Notes under the pieces: model-generated
Told to the model about the DNA's origin: nothing
The model's database searches: none
Seen by the model: only the letters and a program-made list of their open reading frames with translations
Assembly (NCBI GenBank): GCA_030386875.1
Contig: CM059562.1
Coordinates: forward strand, 75,388,095-75,452,094
Origin: Morinoia aosen
Taxonomy: Eukaryota > Arthropoda > Malacostraca > Amphipoda > Talitridae
Direction: 5' to 3'
Length of the DNA: 64,000 bases
Part shown: piece by piece, positions 46,932-57,683 of the stretch
Numbering within the stretch: the first letter of the stretch is position 1
How the letters are laid out: each line of letters begins with the position of its first letter
Program-made: the position numbers and the translations under genes

Positions 46932-47888
46932 ATGTTAATATTGCCATCATCCGTTAACCTACATAGATTCGGCGTACATTTTCTCAGATTAAGCGTTTAT
47001 TATCCCGAATTCCCAGTCAATATTCCCAAGCATAGTCGATTTCCCCGACTTCAAGTCAATATTCCCAGGCTAACAGTCAATATTCCCAGAATCCAAGTAT
47101 CTATTCCCAGAGTCCCACTTAATATTCCCAAACTCCCAGTAAATAATCCCAGAGTCGCACTTCATATTCCCAGACTCCCAGTAAATATTCCCAGAGTCCC
47201 ATTTAATTTTCCTAGACTCCCAGTAAATATTCCCAGAGTCCCACTTAATATTCCCAGACTCCTAGTAAATATTTCCAGACTCCTAGTAAATATTCCCAGA
47301 CTCCCAGTAAATATTCACAGACTCATAGTAAATATTTTCAGATCCCCACTTAATATTCCCAGACTCCCAGTAAATATTCCCAGACTCATAGTAAATATTT
47401 TCAGATCCCCACTTAATATTCCCAGACTCCTAGTAAATATTTCCAGACTCCTAGTAAATATTCCCAGACTCCCAGTAAATATTCCCAGACTCATAGTAAA
47501 TATTCTCAGATCCCCACTTAATATTCCCAGACTCCCAGTAAATATTCCCAGGCTACCAGTCAATATTCCCAGACTTTCCGTTAATACTCCCAGACATACC
47601 GTTAATATTTCAAGACTCCCAGTCAATATTCCCAGACTCCCTATCAATATTCCCAGGCTACCAGTCAATATTCCCAGAATCCAAGTATCTATTCCGAGAG
47701 TCCCACTCAATATTCCTAGACTTCCTGTAAATAATCCCAGAGTCCCACTTAATATTCCCAGACCCCCAGTAAATATTCCCAGACTCGCACTAAATACTCC
47801 CAGCTTCTCAGCCCTTGCTCTCCGGAGCCGATCTCTGCCCCACTGCCTCGCTCTTGTCTCTGTGAACAAATGTGAGCTCCGACGCTGA
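46932..47888 (+). CDS. Possible 318-codon protein with 7-residue repeats (likely repeat by-product)
   Basis: An ATG at 46932 opens a frame of 318 codons in which about 37 copies of a 21-bp unit encode the heptapeptide NIPRLPV or NIPRVPL and variants (NIFRSPL, NISRLLV). A unique C-terminal tail (SFSALALRSRSLPHCL) ends at a stop at 47886-47888. The frame never shifts over about 790 bp, whereas several other arrays in this window contain indels. There is no signal peptide or known domain. Against coding: the minus strand is also open for 197 codons, substitutions change residues freely, and no splice or promoter context is visible. A minisatellite whose unit happens to be a multiple of three is the simpler reading. 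Confidence 0.22.
   Translation: MLILPSSVNLHRFGVHFLRLSVYYPEFPVNIPKHSRFPRLQVNIPRLTVNIPRIQVSIPRVPLNIPKLPVNNPRVALHIPRLPVNIPRVPFNFPRLPVNIPRVPLNIPRLLVNISRLLVNIPRLPVNIHRLIVNIFRSPLNIPRLPVNIPRLIVNIFRSPLNIPRLLVNISRLLVNIPRLPVNIPRLIVNILRSPLNIPRLPVNIPRLPVNIPRLSVNTPRHTVNISRLPVNIPRLPINIPRLPVNIPRIQVSIPRVPLNIPRLPVNNPRVPLNIPRPPVNIPRLALNTPSFSALALRSRSLPHCLALVSVNKCELRR
47018..47805. repeat. 21-bp minisatellite, about 37 copies
   Basis: Contiguous units of cagactcccagtaaatat plus tcc with substitutions but no indels that I can see. A larger periodicity is visible: an eight-unit series (about 168 bp) beginning with two agactcctag-type units recurs at about 47251 and 47419. Confidence 0.95.
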
Positions 47889-47889
47889 A

Positions 47890-49815
47890 GAGCGGGTAAA
47901 AATTTCACATGGGTATGATATTTAATTTACAAATTACAATAAAAGTGCGTTTTGCAACTATAGTTCGGGACCTTTTTTGTGCTCTGTAGGAAATTATTTT
48001 CTAAAAAAAAATATATTGCACCAGATTATTTTCTCTGCTGAAAGCTGGTGGTCACGAAAGTAAATTCGTGAACAACGGAGATAAGAAACTGTCGCAAGTC
48101 ATGCGACTCGAGAGTGACATCAACTCCGTTGTTCTTGGTAATTTATGAGACGAATCCTCTGTTTTGTTTCACCTACATTCGCAGAAACAAAAATTGGTGC
48201 AAAAAACATACTAAGTGACAAACTTACTTTGGTAAATCAGAACAAGGTTTTTTTTTTGCTTCTGAAGCCTGAAATTATCGGAGGAAGTGAGCACTTTTCA
48301 CCAGCCATAAGGAGCAAAATTCTCAAGTTGGAGCGTTTTGTTATGAGTTTATAACATTAATTTTACTCAGAAAGACCTGAAGCATTTCACAGTTTTAGTC
48401 AACAACTCAACTTAAGTTTTAACTCTAGTTAGCAAGTTAACAAAATTAATTGAATGCTCCCGACTACGCACATTTATTAAAGAGAAATGACATGACACGC
48501 TCGTGCGTTTTGCTACCTGAGTTCTCGCGTCGAGTTCAAGTACAGAACAATGTTATAACATTTTGAACTTTGAACAATGTTATAACATCTCCTGACTCGT
48601 TTGGGACTCGCCAAATTCAAACCTGACTTGTTTAACATAAAAACTCCAACGAAACTCATTCAGATTAGTCATGCCTTTCATCGTCAAAATGTTAGAATAA
48701 TTTTATTAATTATCTCATTTTTTTCAGTGAATGAGGATACATCTTCTTTTTTATGCCCGGGTCATTAAGAAAAACAACAAATTCTGCATGAGAACAGCGC
48801 AGGACACTTTTTCTGTGTTTTGTGAAATTTATGGCCCTGTTAAAACAACAGCTTTCTGCTTTTATCCCAGCTGATCAGCTCCGGTCACCGTCGACTCAAT
48901 TATTAGCTATAACGGCGTCCGTCAGCACGTTTGGATTTCTCGTTTTGAGGACTAATAATATAATTAAACGCAGCAAGACGAATATGGCCATTTACAAATG
49001 GATGCTTTTAATTGTACTCAAACGTTAAGGGTTTCGTTCATTGAATTCAAACGTCAAGTTTCCCGTTCTTTGATTTGGTGCTCTTACTCTCAAATAATCA
49101 AGTTCTCGTTTTTTTAATTTATGCTCATACTGTGAAATGTTAAACTTACGCTTCTTTGAATAAATACTCTTACTCTGAAAGAGTTTAGGCTTCTTGAATT
49201 TATGCACTTACTCTCAAACGTTGAGTTCAAGTTAATCCTCTTACTCTCAAACGCTGCGATTTTCGATGCTTAAGTAGATGATGATGCCATCAAATGTTCA
49301 AATTTTAGTTATTGAATGAGTTCCTTGTATCAACCTGCGTGTTTGATGTCAGCACGTGATCAAGAATGATGGTCGGACAATTTTTTCAGACGAGGTCTTT
49401 GGAAGTAGAATTTTGCAGATCTCTGTATGTCTTTACTTGTAAAATATTGCTAATTTTCAAAAATGACTAATGTTCATAAGCGATTCCTACTTTGAAACTC
49501 GCTGTCCTCAGCTAATTAATCGTTAGTTGAAACTTTTTCTTATGATTTTATTACATGTATTTATAGTCGCTCTATCTGACATTCGTGCACCATTTGTTGC
49601 ACCTCTCATTAGTTTGAATGGCACGCAATACAAAAATACAAGACCCTTAATATTCAGGTAGGAAGACTATCATCAAAACTAGGGCGCCATTTTGGGCACC
49701 ACTCTCTCACTCGCTTGTCATCGATATCATTTTCTGTGCCCATAATACATCATCCGTTTAGTATCATCACTGCTTCAGTTATCCATCATCGAGCACATCG
49801 ATCAGCAGCTAAAAT
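47890..49815. other. Unassigned, with a degenerate ctcttactctcaaa repeat
   Basis: AT-rich sequence. Between about 49015 and 49255 the string ctcttactctcaaa and relatives recur five times at irregular 25-50-bp spacing, a decayed tandem repeat. Near 48547 and 48577 the 17-mer gaacaatgttataacat occurs twice. Confidence 0.45.
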
Positions 49816-49819
49816 AAGA

Positions 49820-50110
49820 CGTTCTTTAGCAGCGACAGCCGCGTCAGTCCCTCGCTCGTCACTCGCCTCCGCTCGTGGTGGCTGAGGTAATTGATAAGCT
49901 CCTATATGTTTTTTTAGGCTTCTAGATGTTTTTTAAGATATTTTCTGGGCATTTGGGACCAGTGACTGCAGTAATGAACGCTGCGCAGCCGCGGTGCCTC
50001 GTTACGCTCCCGTCAGACGCACGTAAACAACATCGTTGAGGCCTGACTAAATCACCTCGTTTTGCCTACCGATGGACTTCGTCGCGAACGTCGGATCAAA
50101 AGTGTTCGCT
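49820..50110 (+). promoter_or_regulatory. CpG-rich block with candidate non-coding exon
   Basis: Two CpG-rich patches (49835-49890 and 49980-50105) stand out from AT-rich flanks. The first ends in ggtggctgag|gtaatt, a moderate 5' splice site. No ATG-initiated frame of note lies inside, so it could be a 5'-UTR exon or promoter. This is inferred from composition. Confidence 0.22.
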
Positions 50111-51808
50111 TTTGAAGTGTAATCGTGGAATCTGGTACACTTTCCGTGGAGATTATTCAGACAGGAATCAGATGAAAAACTTTGTGTGTGTTTACACACA
50201 AAACTTTGAGAAGCTTTTTTGGGTTGCTTGCTTGTTCAATTGCTTGTATATGCTGGCTTGTTTGCTTGGTTGTCGGCATCCACTCTGCTGCCTGCAATAA
50301 CACGGGCAAAATAAACATACTGTTTTTAATTATAACGTGAAAAATAACTGAAAAACAGACTATAACATATAAAATAAAGGTATGTTTTCCACTAATGCGT
50401 TGAGAAAAGTTCACATTGTTCTTGGTCTCCCTTGAAATAACAATAATGTCTATTGTCGCTAGAGTGTTACAAATGTTCTTTAACGAAAGATATTTTCCAT
50501 TGACTCTTTACCAAGTTTTGTAGATATGTTTTTATCGTTGCTGAATTATTTACCCTCTGGGAAAGCATGATTACAAACCATTTCTAGTTTTAAAAATTTG
50601 CCCTATGAACAACTTGACCCAAAGTGGTCGCAAGTGTTCTAATATAATTAGGAAGCTGGGATAATTCGTTCCCTCTCTCGCTTGCTAGATTACTTGGGTA
50701 ATTCGGTCATTACGTCGTCAAGACCACCAAGCACGGGTTGCCAAACTTATTTAATACTGGCTCATACGTAGAAGTAGTTTAATTTAACCCTACTTGACTA
50801 TGGTAAGCAATCAATCATATTTCTCTGGTCGCGGTGTGGACGAACTTCGCGAACTAAGCAACAGCGGCAGCGAGAGTGACAGTATCGGTGATACATGAAG
50901 TTGGAGCTAAGGTCGGTCTCATGAAAATCAGTGAGTCAGTTAACCGCATCGTTGTTGCACCTCAAGGTAAAAATCGTTGCAGAGAGTTGCAGGTTTAACA
51001 GTCACTGCTACGGCCCATTACCTCAAGCTAAGGTCAGTCATATGGATCCAATAGTTGCACTATTGCTAAAGCAAGTTAAATGACCCACGATCTTTTGAAC
51101 GTAGAACCTATTGCATTCCATACTCATAAGTCAATTTTGGCGATAGTACGTAGTTGCTCGCTTTTTTTCAAGATTTCAGCATCATAAACATTATATACTA
51201 TATATATATACCTAACTCGAGGAAGAAGTATCTCACGGTGACCACTTTCATGGCTAGACTTGCGTAACACTTTTGTGAAGTCTGAAATGTCGTCAATAAT
51301 TAATAGTTCATCACAGATCATCTCATCATTATAAGAAGAAATTTGCATTCGATTAAACATTTTACGTCATGCAATTTATTTCGCAACAACAGATTGAATT
51401 CCATTTTCCACGGTGTAATCAGAAATTTGTGCATATTGAAGAAATACTAAAAATCACTTTTAAATAATTTTTCCTTTTTTTAATTACTTACGTGTCTTTA
51501 TTTAATTTTTCTTACCTCCTAATGAATCAGTTATCACGACTATGCAAGCCTTTGAGCTACATTGATATCGAAATGTTCATCACGTTAACCTAACATATTT
51601 TTCGTTACCGTGGACCCGTGTAAAGTCCAAGGCTAATGATATTGTAAAGCTAGCCAAACCTGTGAAATAATTCATGGTTGTTTTTTAGCTCAAATTAGCA
51701 ATCCTATCTCAACTTAACCTGCTGTATCCTTACCTAGCTGTTGAACGAAAAGTACGAACTGACAGACACACACAAATGCATGGACGGACGGTACACAAGC
51801 GGAGCTGA
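50111..51808. other. No supported feature
   Basis: AT-rich sequence. A 62-codon plus frame at 50112-50300 starts at TTG and is hydrophobic and cysteine-rich; it is unrecognised. A tata microsatellite lies at about 51194-51212. Confidence 0.4.
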
Positions 51809-52382
51809 TGGGTATCCGTTAAAAAAAGTAGCCGATTTAAAAGTGCAGAAGTTTGTAAAATATTAGAACGAGAAAGCTGAAATTTTTTCATTGTTGATCA
51901 GAACAGGATTTAAGTTTCATTTTATTTGATAATTTTATCTATTTGACATACCTTTAAAATGAACGTGACATTCATCACTAAAAATTATGTTATACAACAA
52001 TATTTGATGAGAACTGCTCATGTTTCTCATTCTACGGCAAAAACTAAGTTCCAATCTTTATCCTGCGGGGAAATATCTTGGCAACAGAACATTTTATATG
52101 GTTTTGAATAAATTATTTTTGCAAATAAAATGAAGTACTTTTCTTTACCTGTGTCTCAGTAGACAATTTTCTCACTGATTTCGTTTTATCATCGTTAATT
52201 AAAATCCTTTCCATATTAATTTTTGTTTCTGTCCTTCTGGTATGCCAAATAGATATAATTATTAAAATAAAATAAAACTTTAAAATCCTGTTCTTTTTAA
52301 TGAAACATATTTCTGCCTTCTAGCACTAATATTTTACAAACTAGAGTATTTTTAAATCGGCTAATTTTTTAGCAGATACCCT
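51809..52382. mobile_element. Long-TIR MITE (about 574 bp, 144-bp terminal inverted repeats)
   Basis: The left terminus (gggtatccgttaaaaaaagt at 51810) is matched by the reverse complement of the right terminus (gctaattttttagcagatac followed by cct to 52382). The similarity continues inward for 144 bp on each side (51809-51952 and 52239-52382). It passes through shared blocks such as gccgatttaaaa, gtttgtaaaatattag, gaacaggattt and atctatttg-catacc. I estimate identity at about three quarters. The interior of about 286 bp is AT-rich and encodes no transposase, so the element is non-autonomous. The right flank after cctg is tata. No clear target duplication was identified, so the superfamily is not assigned. 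Confidence 0.85.
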
Positions 52383-52799
52383 GTATAACATAAATTACGT
52401 AAAAAATTAAAAGCTGAAGCCAATATAATATTATCATGCTATTATAAAAATGATATGATTATATTTCAAAATCATTATCTTAATTTTATTGTGCTTTGGA
52501 TATAATAAAAATTGTAGTAACTTCAATTTAACATAAGGAAAATACATAAGCTGTTAAAAGTACTCCAATAATGGAGGGAGACGCACTACTCAGCATATAA
52601 AAAAATCAAAGAGTTAAATCCCCCAAATTAAGAACAGCGACAACGCAATCTAGTCGTGAACTCAGCATGATCTACGTTAATCTGCCTCAAACTTCAACAG
52701 AAAGCTTAATATTATTCGCATAATTCCGCTTCATTCATTCTGCTGAGTGGAAGAAGGCACTTCAGGTCGTCTGAACAATTCGGGAACTAATGAGCTCGT
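52383..52799. other. No supported feature
   Basis: AT-rich sequence between the MITE and a CpG-rich patch. Nothing recognised. Confidence 0.45.
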
Positions 52800-52942
52800 C
52801 AAGCGCGTGATTTGAGTCAAGATTCTAACTCGTGGGTGGTGGCGCGTCGAGGACGGCAAATGTATTTGACGGGAGGCGCGCTTGCGCAGAAAGAAAACTT
52901 CACGGCAGTTACACGAAGTCAATTCTAATGCAAAGTTGTTTG
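52800..52942 (+). promoter_or_regulatory. CpG-rich patch ending in a short ATG-donor exon
   Basis: The patch contains gcgcgcttgcgcag, which resembles an NRF1-type GCGCNTGCGC site (52876-52889), a motif known from CpG promoters. An ATG at 52928 follows, then five codons (MQSCL) and TTTG|GTGAGT (donor from 52943). The minus strand is open for 63 codons over the same stretch. The promoter and exon roles are inferred. Confidence 0.22.
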
Positions 52943-53887
52943 GTGAGTTTGTCGGATGTGTTTGGAGGAGAGTCGAGTGCGAAATTTAGGTAGACGGGCA
53001 TTAATATCCATCAGAAGAAGAGAGCACGCCTAAGAGCAGCGCTCGGGCATGACTAAGATGACAGTTCTGGCTGCTGCCACTTTTTGCCCGAGATAAACAC
53101 CATTATGGGAAGCTTTTGACGACTTGCGACACTCACTAATTTCGTGTTTACTTCGCGGGCCTCGGACGAGCACACGACAAATATTTTTGGCGTGACAGGA
53201 AGTCGCAGACCTAACGACCAACTTTGTCAATCATCACAAGTGGCTTGGTTTGTGAGGGCAAATTGTGGCACCAGCATTCACAACTCTCCAAAACTGCAGA
53301 AGAAAAAATGGTTTCGTTGCCCGAGACAATTTTGGCACCGCGCGCTGAAGACTGTTGAGGCGGGAGCCGACGGTACAGGGAGAACTGATAAGCCAAGGAT
53401 GACTCTTTTGGGACGACTATAATTCTAAATCAATTAATGACTTGATTCGTTCTGTTGATTATTTAAGCACGTGAAAATTTGAAAGCAATATTTTCAGAAA
53501 ACTCGTGTCAGTTTATGTTCAGAAGAACTATAATAAACCTGTCTTAATTGTTTTTTTTTGGGGCTCTACTTATAGAAAATAAAGGATTGATTAATAACAA
53601 TATATAGGATATTGAAATATGCGGCGTTCCGTAATGGGAAAATTTACCGTAATTTATTACGTCAATGTCAGAACGACATTTAAACAAGACTAATGCACTA
53701 AAACTAAGGGCAACAAAAGTATGAGTCCTTCGGAGCAGGTCTTCTGGGAGACAGGCGGGCGGTCCACTTGCGATCTGTGACTGCCGTCGTAGGAAGCAAG
53801 CACCCGTGCTCTGTGGAGTTAGTTGCAGTTAGTTAAGGTTTAGTGTTTAGTCTTAGGTTTAATACAGTTTATCGTTGTAAGGTCAGT

Positions 53888-54125
53888 TTACGAGTTATAA
53901 GTTATCAGTTATAAGTTATTAAGGTAAGTTTATACGTTTATAAGTTATTAAGGCAAGTTTATGCATGTATAAGTTTTTAAGGCAAGTTTATGCGTTTATA
54001 AGTTTTTAAGGCAAGTTTATGCGTTTATAAGTTTTTAAGGCAAGTTTATGCGTTTATAAGTTTTTAAGGCAAGTTTATGCGTTATAAGTTTTTTAAGGTA
54101 GGTTTATACGTTATAAGTTATAGTT
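53888..54125. repeat. 29-bp tandem repeat carrying 5'-splice-site-like cores
   Basis: About eight units of ataagtttttaaggcaag plus tttatgcgttt. The first complete unit reads aaggtaagt, a consensus 5' splice site. Five middle units read aaggcaagt, a GC-type donor, and the last reads aaggtaggt. The array lies between a GC-rich transcript-start-like region (53730-53830) and the CpG-rich block at 54.23 kb. Confidence 0.93.
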
Positions 54126-54229
54126 ATTAAGAATGCATGGGGAAACGTCGTCCTAAGTACCCAGCTCACGGCATGGCAAGTAATTGGTTACTGAACTAAT
54201 AGTTCACCAACCTCCAATAAGCTCGTGAG

Positions 54230-54527
54230 CATCAGGATGTGCCGGGAAGCGAAGTCAGGCGAGTGGACGGTGAGCGGAGCGGTCAGCAGCACGTAAGGCG
54301 CCTCAGCCTCTCATCCTCCGGCCGCTCAGTCCTCGATGGAGGAGAAGCGCAGCGTAGCGAAGCGAAGGAAAACCCACTGGCTTCCCTGCGTTGGCAGCAC
54401 GGGAAGTTCCGTCGGGGATGCGACGGCAGATGAAACCGACGGAGGCTGGGTAGGCTCAGTTATAAAGTTGAAGTTGTGTGGTCAATGGCTGGAGGCGATC
54501 TGAATTTGCATCCAGAAAATTTACGAG
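54230..54527 (+). promoter_or_regulatory. CpG-rich 5' region with candidate first coding exon
   Basis: A CpG-dense block (54230-54470) is followed by an ATG at 54485 that reads MAGGDLNLHPENLR and reaches GAG|GTAAGT (donor 54528-54533), an excellent 5' splice site. Unspliced, the frame would run 42 codons. An overlapping ATG at 54336 opens 55 codons (MEEKRSVAKRRKTHW...) ending at 54503, which would be a uORF or an alternative start. The MAGGDLNL start recalls CWC25-type splicing factors, which begin MGGGDLNLKKSWHP, but KKSW is missing, so I treat this as suggestive only. The block follows the 29-bp splice-donor-like array. A real promoter and first exon is plausible, not shown. Confidence 0.3.
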
Positions 54528-54533
54528 GTAAGT

Positions 54534-56078
54534 ACGGCTTGGCTCAAACGGTGTATTCATTAGGATGCATTCAGGATAGTAAACCAAAGTTCAAGAACCA
54601 AAGACAAGCCTAGAGCTGGGTTATAGAAATTTTTACGTTATTGAATTTGCTTAAATTATCTGCACTAATCTTAATTTAAAGGTTTGAAGGGCTATTTATG
54701 GTTTATTATCAATTACTTGTATCCTTAAAATTAAGTTCAAGAACAAGAAAAGCTTAAAGTCAACGAACGTGAAAACTGATACAGGAACTCCTGTAAATTT
54801 ATTGTACACTACTGATGTTAAATAATTGGATTTACTTTTGCAACAACGTATGAAAACGGAGGATACTGCCCATTTTTGTATTCTGTTGTATTATACTCCA
54901 AAAGAATTTTTCAAGTAGAATTTTTCAAAGTCCTTGTAGTGGAATGACCACAAATATTTCTTTTCCCTCAGTTTTCCACCTCAGAACTGCTGAATTCAGA
55001 GATAGAACTTGTTCTATTTTACAGAAACTTTCCAGTAGACCAACGAAGATAAGATTGAACAACCCATCACTCAAACTCACATGCTAACACTGCTCATTTC
55101 TTGCGAAAATAATAATATTCCCTTCAAGTCTTTCCTCTGCCAGCAGTCATGGCGTCAGAAATGAATTTTGCACATGAATTTTTCTTTCTCTCTTTCTCTC
55201 TCTCTTTCTCTCTCCCTGTCTCTGTCTCTTTCTCTGCATGGGTGTTCGAAACGAAAAAACATTCTCTTAAAAGATTAAACGGCGCACACGTGTTTCAATG
55301 TTATAAAGTGAGTTTTTAGTCCAAATCTTTCAGACCATTTTTGCTCACGCATGTTGCTTTCCTCCAAAACGATTCAACTTTTCGCCCGTTTCAACATCCA
55401 ACAAACCTCAAGCTGCGCCCGCATGTGCCCTTGATCTTGCACAGCACCAAGACACGAAACATTTTCAGGTTTTGATGTTCTGCAACGACGGAACGCCAAC
55501 CTCAGACGTGAAGTCCACAACTCGCCCGATTTAAGCAGGGATTCATTGGTAAATTCTTAGAATATTTGGCTTACTTATCTTCAAGATCAAATCATTACGT
55601 AGTATTTTTACTTTCCTTCGGTGACATAGGTGATATTTTTAGCCCGAATGGCTAGAAGGTAGAACTTTACTAGCGGTCCAGCGCAGTAACGACTCACGAC
55701 GTCTCGCCATGAGCCTCGTCTTCCATCCAGCCTGGAGGGTTGGATTGTAGACCACAAACCTCAGCAAACTATCCACAGTAATACCACTTCATGGTATTCA
55801 GATGAGTTTTGAAAATGCACTTACCTCTTATCCTTATTGAAATCCAATTTTCCAATCACATAATAACCATCAGGCCAGATCCCAAGAATACAGCCATACA
55901 AACAACAGAGATACGCACTTCATAAATCGAAATCAGCGAAATCAACCCTCTTGTTTCCGAGCATGTGGTCGCTGCAGCTCGAGTGCTGGGTACATGCCGC
56001 GTTGGATTATCAGATGCTACAAGGAGTCAGGTAACCCTTGTGCTCGTATCAGTGTGACATCTCCTGCTAGTCGCGTAA
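54534..56078. other. Unassigned, with a CT-rich microsatellite
   Basis: At about 55178-55240 a pyrimidine run of ctttctctc words occurs. A string at about 55640-55690 (tggctagaaggtagaac) has a tRNA A-box look but no good B-box. No gene was recognised. Confidence 0.4.
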
Positions 56079-56501
56079 ATGTGTTTGATCAAGTATCGAG
56101 TGCGCGCTGTTGCAGCTCTGCGAATGGTAATGAGTTTGCAGAGACGTAAAAGCGATTATGTACGCGTGCCGTGTGACACAGCAATGGATGTGGGGCATGT
56201 TAGGGATACATTACACCTGATATCGCCGCACGATAATTTGCGGGCCGGCGCTGGGCACCACCGACGGAATATATGGCTCGGAGAGACTTTGATACACATC
56301 ACGGCGCGTATATCACCTTCACTGAGTTTCTTTGATATATTATACGATATAAAACATGCGTTGCGAGTCTCCTTGAAACACTGTTTAGAGAACAGCTTTT
56401 CAGAATTCGTTGAAATGAATGCTTGCTGCATTTATGTACATAGAAAAGTTTACGATAAGCTTCAAGTATGCAGCACATTTAGGGCTAAGGATAAAATTTA
56501 A
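56079..56501 (+). CDS. Hypothetical 140-codon open frame, unrecognised
   Basis: An ATG-initiated frame of 140 codons ends in TAA at 56499-56501, and an aataaa polyadenylation-type signal lies about 15 bp beyond. The product is basic in its first half (MSLQRRKSDYVRVPC) and ordinary in composition later (FFDILYDIKHALRVSLKH). It has no signal peptide, membrane segment or motif that I recognise. The opposite strand is open for 91 codons over 56156-56431. Length and the nearby signal are the only support. Confidence 0.18.
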   Translation: MCLIKYRVRAVAALRMVMSLQRRKSDYVRVPCDTAMDVGHVRDTLHLISPHDNLRAGAGHHRRNIWLGETLIHITARISPSLSFFDILYDIKHALRVSLKHCLENSFSEFVEMNACCIYVHRKVYDKLQVCSTFRAKDKI

Positions 56502-57099
56502 TATCATCCGAGTATGAATAAAACAGTTTTCATATATTGATGAGTATGTAGCAGAATTTAAAATGAGAGAATTGATTTTAAGTGAAACGTAAATATATTA
56601 ACTTACTAATGAATTAAATTTTAACTCAGAGCTGTCTTCTGCTAAATCCATTCGTTCATATGTGTGAAGAGAAGTAGAAATTTCTTTTAATGTCGATCAT
56701 CAGATAACTCATGGTATCTGTATGATGGGCCTTTTCATGGCTTACGTCGTGTGTTAGACAAAGCTGGATAATAAATATATTACGGAACACTATGATTTTT
56801 TATATTAGACAAGGGCTCGTTATGGATATATTTCACGATATTATACTCGTTGTGGGTTATAAGGCTAAGTAAGAAGCTACATATATTGTAATAATTTACA
56901 TTTCAAAATTCAGGAGCAAGAACTCTGATTGCCGTCATTGCTGGACTAACTACATGTATAAAAACTCACTTCATCCTCTCATCTACAGCATCACTTACAT
57001 AACATTCAGTGTTTTAAGTCGTTGAAGAATGTTTGATGACATAAAATCGCTAAGCTCATCTAAATATGAATGAAACTTCGATTAACGAGCACAGTCATC

Positions 57100-57570
57100 A
57101 GCGTTGCTCACATCCATGTCATAACTCCCCTCCCCAGCGCCGGTCGGACGGCGGCCCAATGTGCGACAATAGCTCGCACAAAAGAACATCCACCGCAATA
57201 AACACATCACAGTTCGGCCATCATCATCCCTCGAAAGCAATAGTAATGCAGTGCCGCCTCTGAGTCATCAAACAAAAAACCGCAGACGGAGGGCACACGT
57301 GATTATCGACATTGTCCGCACTCGAGAAGAGGTGTAAGCGGCACAGAAAGCAAGTCGTTACCGGTGACTTATGACCGGAAAAGGCCCATGCGATTACAGC
57401 CCCGTGGGGCGCTTCAGTAATGGTGAGCAGACGGTGCCCATTGTTGTGTGGCCCGCCGAGCGTCAGTCAAGGGTGCTGTGATCAAACCCACCATGTGAAG
57501 TGGGGCCCTCCCGCTCCGACAGATCTGTCTTTTCAATTCAGCATTGACGGAACGCCTCATGCCGAGCTCG
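57100..57570. promoter_or_regulatory. GC-rich non-coding block, possible regulatory element
   Basis: About 470 bp with GC content and word diversity well above flanks. It contains an E-box (cacgtg, about 57296), gtgacttatgacc and caataaac words, and it lacks a long frame. Such islands in AT-rich intergenic DNA often mark conserved enhancers or non-coding exons. This is inference; conservation cannot be judged here. Confidence 0.2.
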
Positions 57571-57600
57571 TTGCGTTTACACGCGAAAGAGCGCGAGTTA

Positions 57601-57683
57601 AGTCAAGTAATTTGCTTTACTTGCTGTTAAGTCCAGTTATATGCTTTACTTGCTGTGAGGTCCAGTAATATGCTTTACTTGCC
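57601..57683. repeat. 29-bp tandem repeat, three copies
   Basis: Units agtcaagtaatttgctttac, agtccagttatatgctttac and ggtccagtaatatgctttac, each followed by ttgc, and the first two then by tgt(t/g)a. Confidence 0.85.

Noticed and set aside
55640..55690. tRNA-like A-box (tggctagaaggtagaac)
   Set aside because: It needs a gap to fit the A-box consensus and the B-box candidate matches only about half the positions.
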